From NCBI GenBank assembly GCA_040007095.1, contig JBDTVS010000125.1, positions 1 to 48,096 of the forward strand: a DNA stretch of 48,096 bases, written 5' to 3'. The DNA comes from JBDTVS01 sp040007095 (GTDB taxonomy: Bacteria; Acidobacteriota; Vicinamibacteria; Vicinamibacterales; CAVVIG01). This document shows positions 25,380 through 35,199 of this stretch, piece by piece (the first letter of the stretch is position 1; every line of letters starts with the position of its first letter). The notes below the pieces were generated by a model, which did no database searches, was not told where the DNA came from, and saw only the letters and a list, made by a program, of their open reading frames with translations. A program made the translations under genes and the position numbers.

Positions 25380-25490
25380 CCGACAGTCACCGACAGTCAC
25401 CGTCAGCCGCCGGCGGCGGGCCGATCACGGCCAAGCAGGCGACAGGCGCCGGATCACTGGCGCGGTCATGGCTTTGAGAGGTAACGCGAC

Positions 25491-25868
25491 GTGACCGGTT
25501 CACCCACAATCTTGCTGGTCGAAGACGACGCGGATACCAGACGCTACATGGTCACGTGGCTCGAGGGCGAGGGTTACGACGTGCGCGTCGCGCGAAACGG
25601 GAGTGAGGCGCTCGTCATTCTGGAGACCGAGGTGCCGAGCGCCATGATCGTCGATCTGATGATGCCCGTCATGGACGGTGCCGAACTGCGTCGACGCCAG
25701 CAACAGTTGCCCGACGTGGCGGGCGTCCCCTTCATTCTGGTCAGCGGCACACACGAACTGGCCCGGGCAGTCGCGCGGGACCTCGGCATTGAAGACGTCG
25801 TGCCGAAGCCCTGTGACGCCGACCGATTGCTGGGAATTGTGGCATCGTATTGTCATCGTAAACCCTGA
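25491..25868 (+). CDS. single-domain response regulator
   Basis: 125 aa, receiver only, from a GTG start with GAGAGG upstream. It shows the acidic pair (Val-Glu-Asp-Asp, 10-13), the phospho-acceptor in Ile-Val-Asp-Leu-Met-Met-Pro (about D51) and the conserved Lys-Pro near 105. With no output domain it must act by protein contact or as a phosphate sink. It is the first of three such lone receivers within 10 kb, beside two hybrid kinases. Confidence 0.9.
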   Translation: MTGSPTILLVEDDADTRRYMVTWLEGEGYDVRVARNGSEALVILETEVPSAMIVDLMMPVMDGAELRRRQQQLPDVAGVPFILVSGTHELARAVARDLGIEDVVPKPCDADRLLGIVASYCHRKP

Positions 25869-25983
25869 GGCGCTCTCCACCTCTCGGGTCATTCCTGGGC
25901 AACCAGGTCGAAACTCACCGAGGCCGATCAGCGCGCCTGCCAGCGTTCGATCCCGGTTGATGTAGAGTTCTGATCAAGACTCC

Positions 25984-25998
25984 TTCGCGACTCGCGAA
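25984..25998. repeat. short perfect inverted repeat
   Basis: TTCGCGA (25984-25990) and TCGCGAA (25992-25998) surround one base. It lies in the 270-bp gap before the MetE-like gene and is a possible operator; nothing else is visible in the gap. Confidence 0.3.
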
Positions 25999-26141
25999 AG
26001 CGCGCGTCACCAGCCGTGCTGAACGGGGTCCGCTGGCAAACGTCGGCGACGCTGGTTGATCTTCGTGCATCGTGTGCGCACATCAGTTGGCAGACGTCGA
26101 TGCCTCGGCGCAAAGCGATACGCAGCTGCAAATAGAGCACG

Positions 26142-27200
26142 ATGATCCCCACAGAGCCCATCGGAAGTCTGCCCCGCCCTCCGGATCTGATCGCGGCGGT
26201 GGCCGAGCGCGACAGCGACGATCCGCTGCTCGACCCGCTCTACGAAGACGCGATTCGAGACACCATCGAGCGGTTCGAAGCCACGGGTTCTCCCGTCATC
26301 ACCGACGGCGAGCAGCGCAAGTATCATAATTTCTGGACCTACTCCGTACACGGGCTCCCCAATACCGCGCCGGATGGCTTCAAGATCCCGTTTGAGGCTG
26401 GACACACCCGGCGGATGCCCCGTCTGACGGCCGGGCCATTCCGGTATCGACGCTACGCGGACAGCTTTCTGGATGTCGCCGCGCGATATACGCGTCTCCC
26501 GCTGAAGCAGGCCATTATTTCTCCGTCCGCCCTCAGCCTCATGTATCCGGCGGAAGGTTTGCCCGGGTACTCGCGGGAGCAATTCATCGACGATCTCCTG
26601 GGCGAGCATGAAACCGAGATTCGCCGCTGCCTGGCGAAAGGCGCTTACAAGGTCCAGATCGACTTCACCGAGGCGCGCTTCGCGATGAAGATCGACCCCT
26701 CGGGTCGGCTGTTGCATAGTTTCATCGACTTGAACAACCTGGCGCTCTCGCGGTTCTCCGCGGACGAGCGGCAACGCATCGGCGTGCACACCTGCCCCGG
26801 CGGCGATTTGGACTCGACGCACAGCGCCGACGTCGACTACGCGGAATTGCTGCCCAGCCTGTTTCAGCTGAAGGCCGGACATTTCTACATCGCGCTGGCC
26901 GGCGAACAGCATCGCGGGCACGTCTTGCAGATCATTCGCGAGCACATGAAGGCGGACCAGCGGGTCTTCGTTGGCGTCATCTCGCCGATTGATGCGCGGA
27001 TCGAAACGGCGGAGGACGTCCGAGACCGGGTGTTGGAAGCCGCGCAGTTCATTCCACTCGAGCGACTGGGCACCACCGACGACTGCGGATTCTCACCCTT
27101 CTGCGACGACCTGTCGACGACGCGGGACACGGCGTTCGCAAAAATCCGCGCGCGGGTGCAGGGCACGATCCTTGCCGCCGAAATCCTGGGAACTCCGTGA
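26142..27200 (+). CDS. MetE-like (cobalamin-independent methionine synthase family) protein
   Basis: 352 aa, about the size of the C-terminal MetE catalytic half alone. It keeps a zinc-ligand pattern: Gly-Val-His-Thr-Cys-Pro-Gly-Gly-Asp (His/Cys near 219-221) and Asp-Asp-Cys-Gly-Phe-Ser-Pro (Cys near 314), with Asp-Gly-Glu-Gln-Arg-Lys near 55. Members transfer a methyl group to a thiol such as homocysteine; short versions lack the folate-binding N-terminal half, and their methyl donor is often unknown. Its stop overlaps the GTG start of the hybrid kinase, so the two are coupled, which is unusual for a methyltransferase. Confidence 0.85.
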   Translation: MIPTEPIGSLPRPPDLIAAVAERDSDDPLLDPLYEDAIRDTIERFEATGSPVITDGEQRKYHNFWTYSVHGLPNTAPDGFKIPFEAGHTRRMPRLTAGPFRYRRYADSFLDVAARYTRLPLKQAIISPSALSLMYPAEGLPGYSREQFIDDLLGEHETEIRRCLAKGAYKVQIDFTEARFAMKIDPSGRLLHSFIDLNNLALSRFSADERQRIGVHTCPGGDLDSTHSADVDYAELLPSLFQLKAGHFYIALAGEQHRGHVLQIIREHMKADQRVFVGVISPIDARIETAEDVRDRVLEAAQFIPLERLGTTDDCGFSPFCDDLSTTRDTAFAKIRARVQGTILAAEILGTP

Positions 27201-29860
27201 TCCCGGCACCCGACGACGAAGAACTGCGGCTGAAGTCGGTCGCGCTGCAGAACGCCCGCAGCATTCTCCTGATCCGGCAGCGGACCGAAGAGGAGCTGCT
27301 GCGAACGCAGGACGCCCTGCGAGAGAGCCAGGAACGGTTGAAAGCGGCGCTGGCCGCGGCCGGCACCGGCACCTTTCGCTGGAACATCCAAAGGAACACG
27401 GTCGAGTGGGACGGAAATCTCGATCGACTGTTTGGCCTCGGCCCCGGCGCCACCACCCAGTCACTCGAAGCGTTTGTCGCGGCGGTGCACGCCGAGGACC
27501 GGCCGGCCGTAGTGGCGCGCTGCGGACTATGCGCCCGCGAGGGCGTCGACTTCGACATGGAATTCCGGGTGGTTGGGCCGGATGCCAGCGTCCGCTGGAT
27601 CCACAACAAGGCGAAGACGTTCCTTGACGACCAGGGCCGCCCGCTGTATGTGACGGGCGCGTGCGCCGACATCACGAGCCGCAAGGAGGCGGCCGAAGCC
27701 CTGCGCGAGAACGAGCAGCGCCTCCAGGCGATGTTCAATCAGGCGGCGGTCGGGATCGCGCTCGCGGCCCTCGATGGCCGTTTTCTCGATATGAACGGGA
27801 AATTTTCGGAGATCCTCGGCTACAGCCCGGCCGAGCTCCGGACGCGGACGTTCACCGAGATCACCCACCCGGACGATCTCGCCGAGACCATCGCCGCGGT
27901 GCGCCGGCTGCTGGCGGGTTCGATCGGCGAGTATTCGCTCGAAAAGCGCTACCGTCGCGCCGACGGATCCTACGTCTGGAGTCTGTCCACCGTGACGCTC
28001 CTCAAAGGCGCGGCCGGCGAACCGCAGCGATTCATCGGTGTCATCGAGGACATTTCGGCCCGCAAGCGGACCGAAGCCGCCTTGCAGGAGGAAACGCGCG
28101 CGCTCGAGCTGCTCAACAACACCGGCATCACGCTGGCGTCACAGCTCGACCTGAGAGCGGTGGTTCACGCGGTCACCGACGCCGCCCGACAACTCAGCGG
28201 CGCGCAGTGGGCGGCGTTTTTTTTCAAGAGCGCGGACGACTCAGACGACAGGCTTCTCCCCTACGCACTCTCCGGGGCGACTCCAGCGGCCTTCGACGCC
28301 TTCACGAATCGTCGCGCCGCGGCGCTGGTCGGCCCGACGTTTCGTATTGAAGCGCCCACCCGCTGCGATGACCTGCTGATCGACGTTCGCGGCGCAAGCA
28401 TGGCGCTGCAGGGCCATCCCCCTGTACGGAGCTACCTCGCGGTACCGGTCAGGTCGCGTGCCGCCGACGTGATCGGCGGGTTGTTCTTCGGGCACTCGCA
28501 GCCCGCCGTGTTCACCGAACGCGTCGAGCGGCTCATTGTCGGCGTGGCCGCGTACGCAGGCGTCGCCATCGACAATGCGCGCCTGTACGAGGCGGCGCAG
28601 AAAGCCGCCGAGGAGCGCGAGTTGCTGCTCGAGAGCGAGCGCGCGGCTCGCACCGAAGCCGAACGGATGAGCGACGTCAAGGACGAATTCCTTGCGACGC
28701 TCTCACACGAGCTTCGCACGCCGCTCAACGCCATCCTGGGCTGGTCGCAGGTGCTCAGAAGCGCGTCGCGGGACGGCGTGGATCTGATGAAAGGGCTCGA
28801 AGCCATCGAACGCAATGCCCGCGTGCAGACACAGCTCATCGAGGACCTGCTCGATATGAGCCGGATTACCTCCGGGAAGCTGCGGCTCGACGTCCAATCG
28901 ATCCAACCGGTGTCGTTCATCGAGGCCGCCGTGGAGACCGTGAAGCCCGCGGCCGATGCGAAGGGCATCAGGCTGGAGATTCTGCTCGACCCACAGGCCG
29001 GGCCGGTCTCCGGCGACCCGAGCCGGCTGCAGCAGGTCGTCTGGAACCTGCTGTCCAACGCGATCAAGTTCACGCCGCGCGACGGCAAGGTGCAGATCCT
29101 GCTCGAGCGCGTCAACTCGAGCATCGAGGTGAGTGTCGCGGACACGGGGATCGGCATCAAGGCGGACTTCATCCCGCATCTGTTCGAACGGTTCCGTCAG
29201 GCAGACGCCTCGACCACGCGCAAACACACCGGCCTCGGTCTCGGGCTGTCGATCGTGAAGAACCTGGTCGAACTGCACGGCGGCACGGTGTGGGTCAGGA
29301 GCGGGGGTGAAGGCCGGGGCACCACGGTCGCCGTGCAGCTTCCGCTGGCGGTCGTTCACCGGCAGCGAGACGGGCGCGACCGTCTGCATCCCAAGGCGCC
29401 GACGGTCGGGACGACCATCCTCGTCGCAGCGGAGCTGGCCGGCCTCAAGGTGCTGGTGGTCGACGACCAATTGGATGCGCGCGATCTCGTCCGGCGCATC
29501 CTGGAAGACTGCGAGGCGGAAGTGTTCACCGCGGCGACGGCCACAGAAGCCCTCAGGCTGGTGGAAGCGCACAAGCCGGACGTGCTGGTCAGCGATATCG
29601 GCCTGCCCGAGGTCGACGGATACGAACTGCTCAAACGCGTGCGCGCCCTCGGGCCGGAGCGCGGAGGGAAGGTACCGGCGATCGCCCTGACCGCGTTTGC
29701 GCGATCCGAGGACCGGACCCGCACGCTTCGGGCGGGCTTTCTGGTGCACGTCTCGAAACCGGTCGATCCGTCGGAGCTGATCGCGACGGTCGCCAGCGTT
29801 GCCGGCCGCGTCGACGACCATCCAAGATCCGAGACTCCAGAGAAACGACGCCCGCACTGA
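27197..29860 (+). CDS. hybrid histidine kinase (PAS-PAS-GAF-HisKA-HATPase-REC)
   Basis: 887 aa with no TM segment, so cytoplasmic. A short coiled coil is followed by two PAS/PAC units (about 50-160 and 170-300), a GAF domain (about 310-470), HisKA with Ser-His-Glu-Leu-Arg-Thr-Pro (His about 503), HATPase with Asn-Leu-Leu-Ser-Asn-Ala (about 616), Asp-Thr-Gly-Ile-Gly-Ile (about 649) and Gly-Leu-Gly-Leu-Gly-Leu (about 680), and a C-terminal receiver with the phospho-acceptor Asp near 801. All catalytic motifs are intact. Signals could be small ligands, redox or light. The GTG start overlaps the MetE-like stop by 4 bp. A hairpin (TGCCAT/ATGGCA, 29886-29900) follows. Confidence 0.93.
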   Translation: MIPAPDDEELRLKSVALQNARSILLIRQRTEEELLRTQDALRESQERLKAALAAAGTGTFRWNIQRNTVEWDGNLDRLFGLGPGATTQSLEAFVAAVHAEDRPAVVARCGLCAREGVDFDMEFRVVGPDASVRWIHNKAKTFLDDQGRPLYVTGACADITSRKEAAEALRENEQRLQAMFNQAAVGIALAALDGRFLDMNGKFSEILGYSPAELRTRTFTEITHPDDLAETIAAVRRLLAGSIGEYSLEKRYRRADGSYVWSLSTVTLLKGAAGEPQRFIGVIEDISARKRTEAALQEETRALELLNNTGITLASQLDLRAVVHAVTDAARQLSGAQWAAFFFKSADDSDDRLLPYALSGATPAAFDAFTNRRAAALVGPTFRIEAPTRCDDLLIDVRGASMALQGHPPVRSYLAVPVRSRAADVIGGLFFGHSQPAVFTERVERLIVGVAAYAGVAIDNARLYEAAQKAAEERELLLESERAARTEAERMSDVKDEFLATLSHELRTPLNAILGWSQVLRSASRDGVDLMKGLEAIERNARVQTQLIEDLLDMSRITSGKLRLDVQSIQPVSFIEAAVETVKPAADAKGIRLEILLDPQAGPVSGDPSRLQQVVWNLLSNAIKFTPRDGKVQILLERVNSSIEVSVADTGIGIKADFIPHLFERFRQADASTTRKHTGLGLGLSIVKNLVELHGGTVWVRSGGEGRGTTVAVQLPLAVVHRQRDGRDRLHPKAPTVGTTILVAAELAGLKVLVVDDQLDARDLVRRILEDCEAEVFTAATATEALRLVEAHKPDVLVSDIGLPEVDGYELLKRVRALGPERGGKVPAIALTAFARSEDRTRTLRAGFLVHVSKPVDPSELIATVASVAGRVDDHPRSETPEKRRPH

Positions 29861-30111
29861 CAAAGCCAGACTGGTGGCACGCCGCTGCCATGTGATGGCA
29901 CCGGCGTACACAGGATTGAGGCGTCCGCGTCCATCTGCCGGGCACGCCGCTACTCACCGATGAGATCGGCACCGGCCAGGATTTCTCAGATTCGCGCCGG
30001 CAACCGTCTCCCTCGGGTCAGCAAGCCAACTGCCACATCGGTTGCCCTGACTTCCGGCTCGTCAGCCTGCTACCCGACCGACCGGCCGAAAATTTGCTTA
30101 GTCGAGGCGAA

Positions 30112-30495
30112 ATGACAAGTCAGATCGGCAATGTCCTGGTCGTCGACGACGACCCTGGCATGCGCGACATGATCGTGACCCTGCTCTCCCCCGAGGGCTA
30201 TCACGTCGTGGCGGCGGAAGACGGCCTCGAAGCGCTGCACCTGCTTCGAGTGGTGCGGCGCGCCCCGGAAACGCCCTGTCTCGTGTTATTGGACCTGCAC
30301 ATGCCGCGTCTCGGCGGCAGCGAGTTCCGGCGTGCTCAGCTTCGCGATCCCACGGTGTCGAGCGTGCCGGTGGCCATCATGTCGGGTGCGGAGGATGCCG
30401 CAGCACGCGCACTTGCACTCGGCGCGATGGCCACCGTGACGAAACCGATCGACTTTGACGCGCTCCTTGCGGTGGTTCGCCGCTATTGCTCGTAG
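30112..30495 (+). CDS. single-domain response regulator
   Basis: 127 aa from ATG 30112 with GAGGCGA upstream; a TTG at 30094 is in frame but lacks a ribosome site. Receiver motifs: Val-Asp-Asp-Asp near 12-15, phospho-acceptor in Leu-Leu-Asp-Leu-His-Met-Pro, and Thr-Lys-Pro-Ile-Asp near the end. It has no output domain. It lies 251 bp after the PAS-GAF hybrid kinase and is a likely phosphorelay partner. Confidence 0.9.
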   Translation: MTSQIGNVLVVDDDPGMRDMIVTLLSPEGYHVVAAEDGLEALHLLRVVRRAPETPCLVLLDLHMPRLGGSEFRRAQLRDPTVSSVPVAIMSGAEDAAARALALGAMATVTKPIDFDALLAVVRRYCS

Positions 30496-30591
30496 TTGTG
30501 GATGCTCACCGATTCACAACCCGATGGCGGCAGCGCCGCGCGCCGCGTGGACAAGACGCCGGTTCGCTGAGCTTGTGTTAGCCCATCCGTC

Positions 30592-31191
30592 ATGAGCCGC
30601 GATCTCGACTCGCACATGGGGTGGTTGCGGCCAGCCTGGGTCTGCTCCCGACTTCGCCACGTTGCGTGGGCGGCCGCGCACTCTCTCTTGATCGCCTGGC
30701 TGTCCACGGCCGGCACGGCGCTGGCTCGGTCGGCGACGCTCGAGTACCAGGTGAAGGCGGCATTTCTATTGAGCTTCGTCACGTTTACCGAGTGGCCGGC
30801 CACGGCCTTCGAATCGCCGTCGAGCTCGTTGCGCATCTGCGTGATGGGCGACGATCCGTTCGATGGCAGCCTCGCCCGGACCGTGCAAGGCGAGACCGTG
30901 GCCGGACATCCGGTGGTCACGCACCATGTCGACGGCGGCGACGCGCTGACGGACTGCCACGTGCTGTTCGTGCCGCGGGCGGCCGACGCTCGCGCGGCCA
31001 TCGAGCGAAGCGGCGCGGGCGCGCCCCTGTTGACCATCGGTGAGGCCGACGGACCGGGACGTGCCGGCGTGATCATCAATTTCGCGATCGACCAGGGGCA
31101 GGTCCGATTTGACGTCGACCGGACGGCTGCAGAGCGGCGAGGGCTGCGGCTGAGCTCGAAGCTGCTCAGAATTGCACGCCGGGTCAGATAG
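30592..31191 (+). CDS. YfiR family periplasmic protein (DUF4154)
   Basis: 199 aa. A hydrophobic signal segment (about 25-46) precedes Glu-Tyr-Gln-Val-Lys-Ala-Ala-Phe-Leu-Leu-Ser-Phe-Val-Thr-Phe-Thr-Glu-Trp-Pro, the hallmark start of YfiR/DUF4154. The end (Gly-Val-Ile-Ile-Asn-Phe, then Val-Arg-Phe-Asp-Val and Leu-Ser-Ser-Lys-Leu-Leu) also fits. In Pseudomonas YfiR binds and represses the periplasmic domain of the diguanylate cyclase YfiN. Here the next gene is a kinase with a YfiN-like (CHASE8) sensor, so YfiR would control phosphorylation instead. Confidence 0.92.
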   Translation: MSRDLDSHMGWLRPAWVCSRLRHVAWAAAHSLLIAWLSTAGTALARSATLEYQVKAAFLLSFVTFTEWPATAFESPSSSLRICVMGDDPFDGSLARTVQGETVAGHPVVTHHVDGGDALTDCHVLFVPRAADARAAIERSGAGAPLLTIGEADGPGRAGVIINFAIDQGQVRFDVDRTAAERRGLRLSSKLLRIARRVR

Positions 31192-31255
31192 TCATGCATC
31201 AAACGCCTCGACGCATCTCTGAAGGCGCGGCTCGAAAGGTTGGGGCGCCGGCGTC

Positions 31256-33169
31256 ATGAAGCCGTTCCGGGATCAGCCGATCGCCCGAAAAGCGCTGACG
31301 CTGGGGTTGGCCCCCACGCTCTGCTCGCTATTGCTCGTGAGCATCGCGTCGGTCACGGCGACCTACTTCACCGCGCGCGGCAATACGACCGGAGACGTCA
31401 GCGCACAAGCCGCGATCGTCGCCGACAGCGTCGGGGGGGCGCTCGCGTTCGACGATCGCCGGGCCGCTACCGAGACACTGCACCTGCTGCGCGGCAGACC
31501 CAACATCGAGGCAGCGTGCGTCTTCGATGCGAACGGGGGCCTGTTTGCGTCGTTCACGGAAGGGCGCGACCAATGCGACGCGCTGGGGGCCGAAGGCAAG
31601 TGGCGTCCCAGCCGATCGATCCTCGTGTCACGGCCGATCCTCGTCAACGGCAGGCGCCTCGGATCGGTGGTCATCGAGGGCAATCTCGCCCTGCTCTACG
31701 CGTGGATGCGGATTCAAGCGTTTGTGATCCTCGGCGCATTGCTCGGCGGCACGCTTGTGGCCCTGTCGCTGACGCGACTGCTTCAGCGGGCGATCTCTGG
31801 CCCGGTGATCGATCTTGCGGCGACCGCGGACCGTGTCTCGACGCGCCGCGACTACTCGCTGCGGGCGATGCAGACGACCGGCGATGAAGTCGGCGGGCTG
31901 GTGCAGTCCTTCAATGGGATGCTCGACGAAATTCAACGCCAGAACCAGGTCCTGACGATCGAAATCGCTGAGCGCAAGCGGGCGGAGTACCTCAAGGACG
32001 AGTTCCTCGCGGCCGTCTCTCACGAGCTGCGAACGCCGTTGAACGCCATTCTCGGCTGGCTGCAGATTGTGAGAACCACCGATGGCGGCGAAGAACGCCT
32101 CAAGCGGGCGCTCGACAGCGTGGAGCGTAACGCCCGGTCTCAGGCGCGCGTCATCGAGGATCTGCTGGACGTGTCGCGAATGGCGACCGGCAAGCTGCAG
32201 GTCAAGATGAGCGTCGTCGACCTGTGCGCCGCTCTCACGGCGGCCGTGGACGCGGTCAAGCCGATGGCGACCGCCAAATCGCTGCAGCTCACGGTCGAGC
32301 TGCCGCCGACGCCGTGTCTCGCGAGCGCCGACCGCGACCGCCTGCAGCAGATCGCCTGGAACCTGCTCTCCAACGCGGTGAGGTTTACGCCTCGCGAAGG
32401 GTCCATTCAGGTGTCGCTGGCGCCCTCCGGACCGGACTATGTCCTGTGCGTTCGCGACACGGGCATCGGGATCGCGCCGGAGTTTCTGCCCTTCGTCTTC
32501 GACCGCTTTCGCCAGGCGGACGGCTCGATGACGCGGCAGCACGGAGGGCTGGGCCTCGGCCTGGCGATCGTGAAAGAGGTGACCGAGCTGCACAACGGAA
32601 CGGTCACCGCGGCCAGCGCCGGACTGGGGCGCGGCGCCGCGTTCACCGTTCGGCTCCCCCAACTCGTCGCCGTCGGTGAGGGCGACGCCGCCGTCGCCGC
32701 CGGCGATCCATTGCCGGTCGCCACCGAGCGATGGTGCTCGGGACTTCGGGTCCTCGCCGTCGACGACGACCCGGACAGCCTGGAAGTCGTGCGGGCCGCC
32801 CTCACCCTGGCCGGTGCCGAGGTCAGGACGGCCTCGTCGGCGAGCGACGCGATCCGCGCATGGGAGCACGACCCGAGCGACGCGCTGCTCTGCGATCTCG
32901 CGATGCCGGACATGGACGGATTTCAAGTGCTGAACAGGATTCGCGGTCTTGATGCCGCGGCGGGCCGGGTGACGGCGGCGGTCGCGCTCACGGCGTATAC
33001 CTCCGACGAACAGCGGATCCGGTGCCTCTCGGCCGGCTTTCATGCGCACGTCGGCAAGCCGTACAAGTTCGACGACCTGGCGATCGCGCTTGGTGCGGCC
33101 CTGGCTCAGGTTCGGCCCCAACCGGCGGCCTCCGCCCAACACGCCGACCGCGGAGCAGGCAGGCGATGA
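31256..33169 (+). CDS. hybrid histidine kinase with CHASE8-type periplasmic sensor
   Basis: 637 aa. TM1 (about 13-38) and TM2 (about 155-178) enclose a periplasmic domain with Gly-Gly-Ala-Leu-Ala-Phe-Asp-Asp and Pro-Asn-Ile-Glu-Ala-Ala-Cys-Val-Phe-Asp, which matches the CHASE8 sensor of YfiN. Then HAMP (about 178-230), HisKA with Ser-His-Glu-Leu-Arg-Thr-Pro (His about 257), HATPase (Asn-Leu-Leu-Ser-Asn-Ala about 369; Gly-Leu-Gly-Leu-Gly-Leu) and a receiver with Asp about 547. All catalytic residues are present. It follows yfiR by 64 bp, and its TGA overlaps the TonB-receptor ATG. Confidence 0.93.
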   Translation: MKPFRDQPIARKALTLGLAPTLCSLLLVSIASVTATYFTARGNTTGDVSAQAAIVADSVGGALAFDDRRAATETLHLLRGRPNIEAACVFDANGGLFASFTEGRDQCDALGAEGKWRPSRSILVSRPILVNGRRLGSVVIEGNLALLYAWMRIQAFVILGALLGGTLVALSLTRLLQRAISGPVIDLAATADRVSTRRDYSLRAMQTTGDEVGGLVQSFNGMLDEIQRQNQVLTIEIAERKRAEYLKDEFLAAVSHELRTPLNAILGWLQIVRTTDGGEERLKRALDSVERNARSQARVIEDLLDVSRMATGKLQVKMSVVDLCAALTAAVDAVKPMATAKSLQLTVELPPTPCLASADRDRLQQIAWNLLSNAVRFTPREGSIQVSLAPSGPDYVLCVRDTGIGIAPEFLPFVFDRFRQADGSMTRQHGGLGLGLAIVKEVTELHNGTVTAASAGLGRGAAFTVRLPQLVAVGEGDAAVAAGDPLPVATERWCSGLRVLAVDDDPDSLEVVRAALTLAGAEVRTASSASDAIRAWEHDPSDALLCDLAMPDMDGFQVLNRIRGLDAAAGRVTAAVALTAYTSDEQRIRCLSAGFHAHVGKPYKFDDLAIALGAALAQVRPQPAASAQHADRGAGRR

Positions 33170-35124
33170 GCGTTCGCACGCGGACAGCCCGGCCGTGTGG
33201 TGACGCGCTGCGCGGGAGGAAAGGCGCCGCGCACGTGGCGGCGTGTTTGGCGCTCTTCCTGTGCGCGCCCTCGCTCGTCGGCGCCGAGGAGGGTCAGGAC
33301 GATACGCTCAAGCAGCTCACCATCGAGCAACTCACGCACATCGATGTCACGACGGTCACCAAGCATGCCGAACCTCTCGGCGAGGCCGCCGGCGCGATCT
33401 CGCTGATCACCCAAGAAGACCTCCGCCGCTCGGGCGTGACGACGCTGGCCGAGGCGCTCAGGTTGGCGACCGGCGTAGCGGTCGCCCGTGCCGACGGCCA
33501 TACGTGGGCGATCAGCGCGCGTGGATTCAACTCGCCGACCGCCGACAAGATGCAGGTGCTCATTGATGGGCGCATCGTCTACACGCCGCTGTTTTCCGGC
33601 GTGCAATGGGACGTGCAGGACACGGTGCTCGAAAATGTCGACCGAATCGAAGTCATCCGCGGCCCCGGTGCGGCGCTGTGGGGCGCCAACGCGATGAACG
33701 GCGTCATCAACGTCATCACCAAGACAGCGAGCCAGACGTCCGGCGCGTTCATTCAGCTGGGCGCAGGCAGTGAATTGGGCCAGGGCGTCGCACAGTATGG
33801 CGCGACCTTCGCCTCGGGCGGCGGCTACCGCGTCTACGGGAAGTACTCGTACCGTGGGGCGCTCGAGTTCGACGGTGGGGCGAGCGCCCTCGATCCGATG
33901 CACAGCGGCCGCAGCGGATTCCGCGTCGACTGGCAGCACGGGCCTCGCACGGCGCTCACAGTCCAGGGCGATCTCTACGATGGTGCGATGGGTGTGTCAG
34001 ACCGGCCCGATATCCGGGTCGCAGGCGGGAACCTGCTCGGCCGCGTCGCGCACACCCTCTCTTCGGGCGCTCAGCTGCAGGTGCAGTGGTACTACGACGG
34101 CACCTACCGGAACGTGCCGCGTCAGTTCTCGGAGCACCGCGATACTTACGACGTCCAGCTGCAGTATCGAGCGACGTTTGGCGGCAGGCACGACGTCACG
34201 AGCGGCGCGGGATACGACGTCACGAGCGGACGCGCGCCGCGCAGTCTGGTCTTGTTCTTCGTTCCGGAAACCCGGACATCGCCGCTGTTCAACACATTCG
34301 TCCAGGATGAAATCGCGATCCTGCCTCGTCGGGTGGCGCTCGTGCTCGGCGCCAAGCTCGAGCACAACGACTACACCGGATTCGAGCAGGAGCCGACCGC
34401 CCGAATCCGGTGGACGTCCGGGTCCGGTCAAACGCTGTGGGGCGCCGTGTCCCGGGCCGTCAGGATGCCGACCCGATTCGACACCGACCTGCGGTTCACC
34501 GGCTTCTCGCCGGCGATCTTGATTCAGGGCAGCGCCGATTTCCGGTCGGAGACGGTCGTGTCGAGCGAAATCGGCTACCGCAGGACGCTTGGGACGCAGC
34601 TGGCCTTCGACGTCAGTGCCTTTGATAACCACTACGACCAGCTGCGAAGCCAGGAGCCCACGGTTTCCACTGTGTTCCCCATCGTGATTGCCAATAATCT
34701 GCAGGCGCACACCCGCGGAGTCGAGCTGTCCGCCGACTACCGGCCCGCCACGCGGTTGCGGCTGCATGCCGGCTATGCGTTTCTCGACGAGCATTTGACG
34801 TTCCGGCCAGGCAGCCGCGACGCGACCGCGGGCGCGCAGGAGGCCAACGACCCACGGCATCAGCTGTCGCTGCGCACCTACGTCGATTTGCCGGGCCGCA
34901 CCGAAGTCGATGCGATGTTTCGGTTCGTGGGCGAACTGCCCAACCCGCACGTCGCCCGGTACGCGGAGCTCGACGTCCACCTTGGCCTGCGCCCCTGGCC
35001 GTTCATCGAGCTGTCCATCGTCGGGAACGATTTGCTCCATGCGCACCACGTCGAGTTCGGAAACTTGTCGCCTCCTGAGGCGTTTCCGCGCAGCGTCTAC
35101 GCGAGGGCCAGCTGGCGATTCTAG
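33166..35124 (+). CDS. TonB-dependent receptor
   Basis: 652 aa from ATG 33166 (ATGA overlap with the kinase). The signal peptide runs to about residue 41. Next come a TonB-box-like/N-terminal stretch (Leu-Thr-Ile-Glu-Gln-Leu), a plug domain (about 60-180, with Leu-Ile-Asp-Gly-Arg and Val-Ile-Arg-Gly-Pro-Gly-Ala) and a 22-strand-type barrel ending Ala-Ser-Trp-Arg-Phe. Such proteins import siderophores, vitamins or glycans across the outer membrane with TonB energy. The substrate is unknown. Coupling to YfiR and the CHASE8 kinase suggests that uptake and signalling are linked. Confidence 0.93.
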   Translation: MSVRTRTARPCGDALRGRKGAAHVAACLALFLCAPSLVGAEEGQDDTLKQLTIEQLTHIDVTTVTKHAEPLGEAAGAISLITQEDLRRSGVTTLAEALRLATGVAVARADGHTWAISARGFNSPTADKMQVLIDGRIVYTPLFSGVQWDVQDTVLENVDRIEVIRGPGAALWGANAMNGVINVITKTASQTSGAFIQLGAGSELGQGVAQYGATFASGGGYRVYGKYSYRGALEFDGGASALDPMHSGRSGFRVDWQHGPRTALTVQGDLYDGAMGVSDRPDIRVAGGNLLGRVAHTLSSGAQLQVQWYYDGTYRNVPRQFSEHRDTYDVQLQYRATFGGRHDVTSGAGYDVTSGRAPRSLVLFFVPETRTSPLFNTFVQDEIAILPRRVALVLGAKLEHNDYTGFEQEPTARIRWTSGSGQTLWGAVSRAVRMPTRFDTDLRFTGFSPAILIQGSADFRSETVVSSEIGYRRTLGTQLAFDVSAFDNHYDQLRSQEPTVSTVFPIVIANNLQAHTRGVELSADYRPATRLRLHAGYAFLDEHLTFRPGSRDATAGAQEANDPRHQLSLRTYVDLPGRTEVDAMFRFVGELPNPHVARYAELDVHLGLRPWPFIELSIVGNDLLHAHHVEFGNLSPPEAFPRSVYARASWRF

Positions 35125-35199
35125 AGAGAGAACGGACAGGGCTACCCCGAACGGGTCGGCGCCCGATAGACTCAGCAGAACGTGAGAGCGATCCGCACC

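Noticed and set aside
24975..25400. Minus-strand frame with a helix Gln-Leu-Thr-Asp-Glu-Gln-Leu-Arg-Asp-Leu-Phe
   Set aside because: Its 5' part is antisense to the DUF3309-like gene and I could not link the helix to a family; at most a gene remnant.
31628..33142. 504-aa minus-strand frame opposite the CHASE8 kinase
   Set aside because: Shadow of a kinase with all catalytic motifs.
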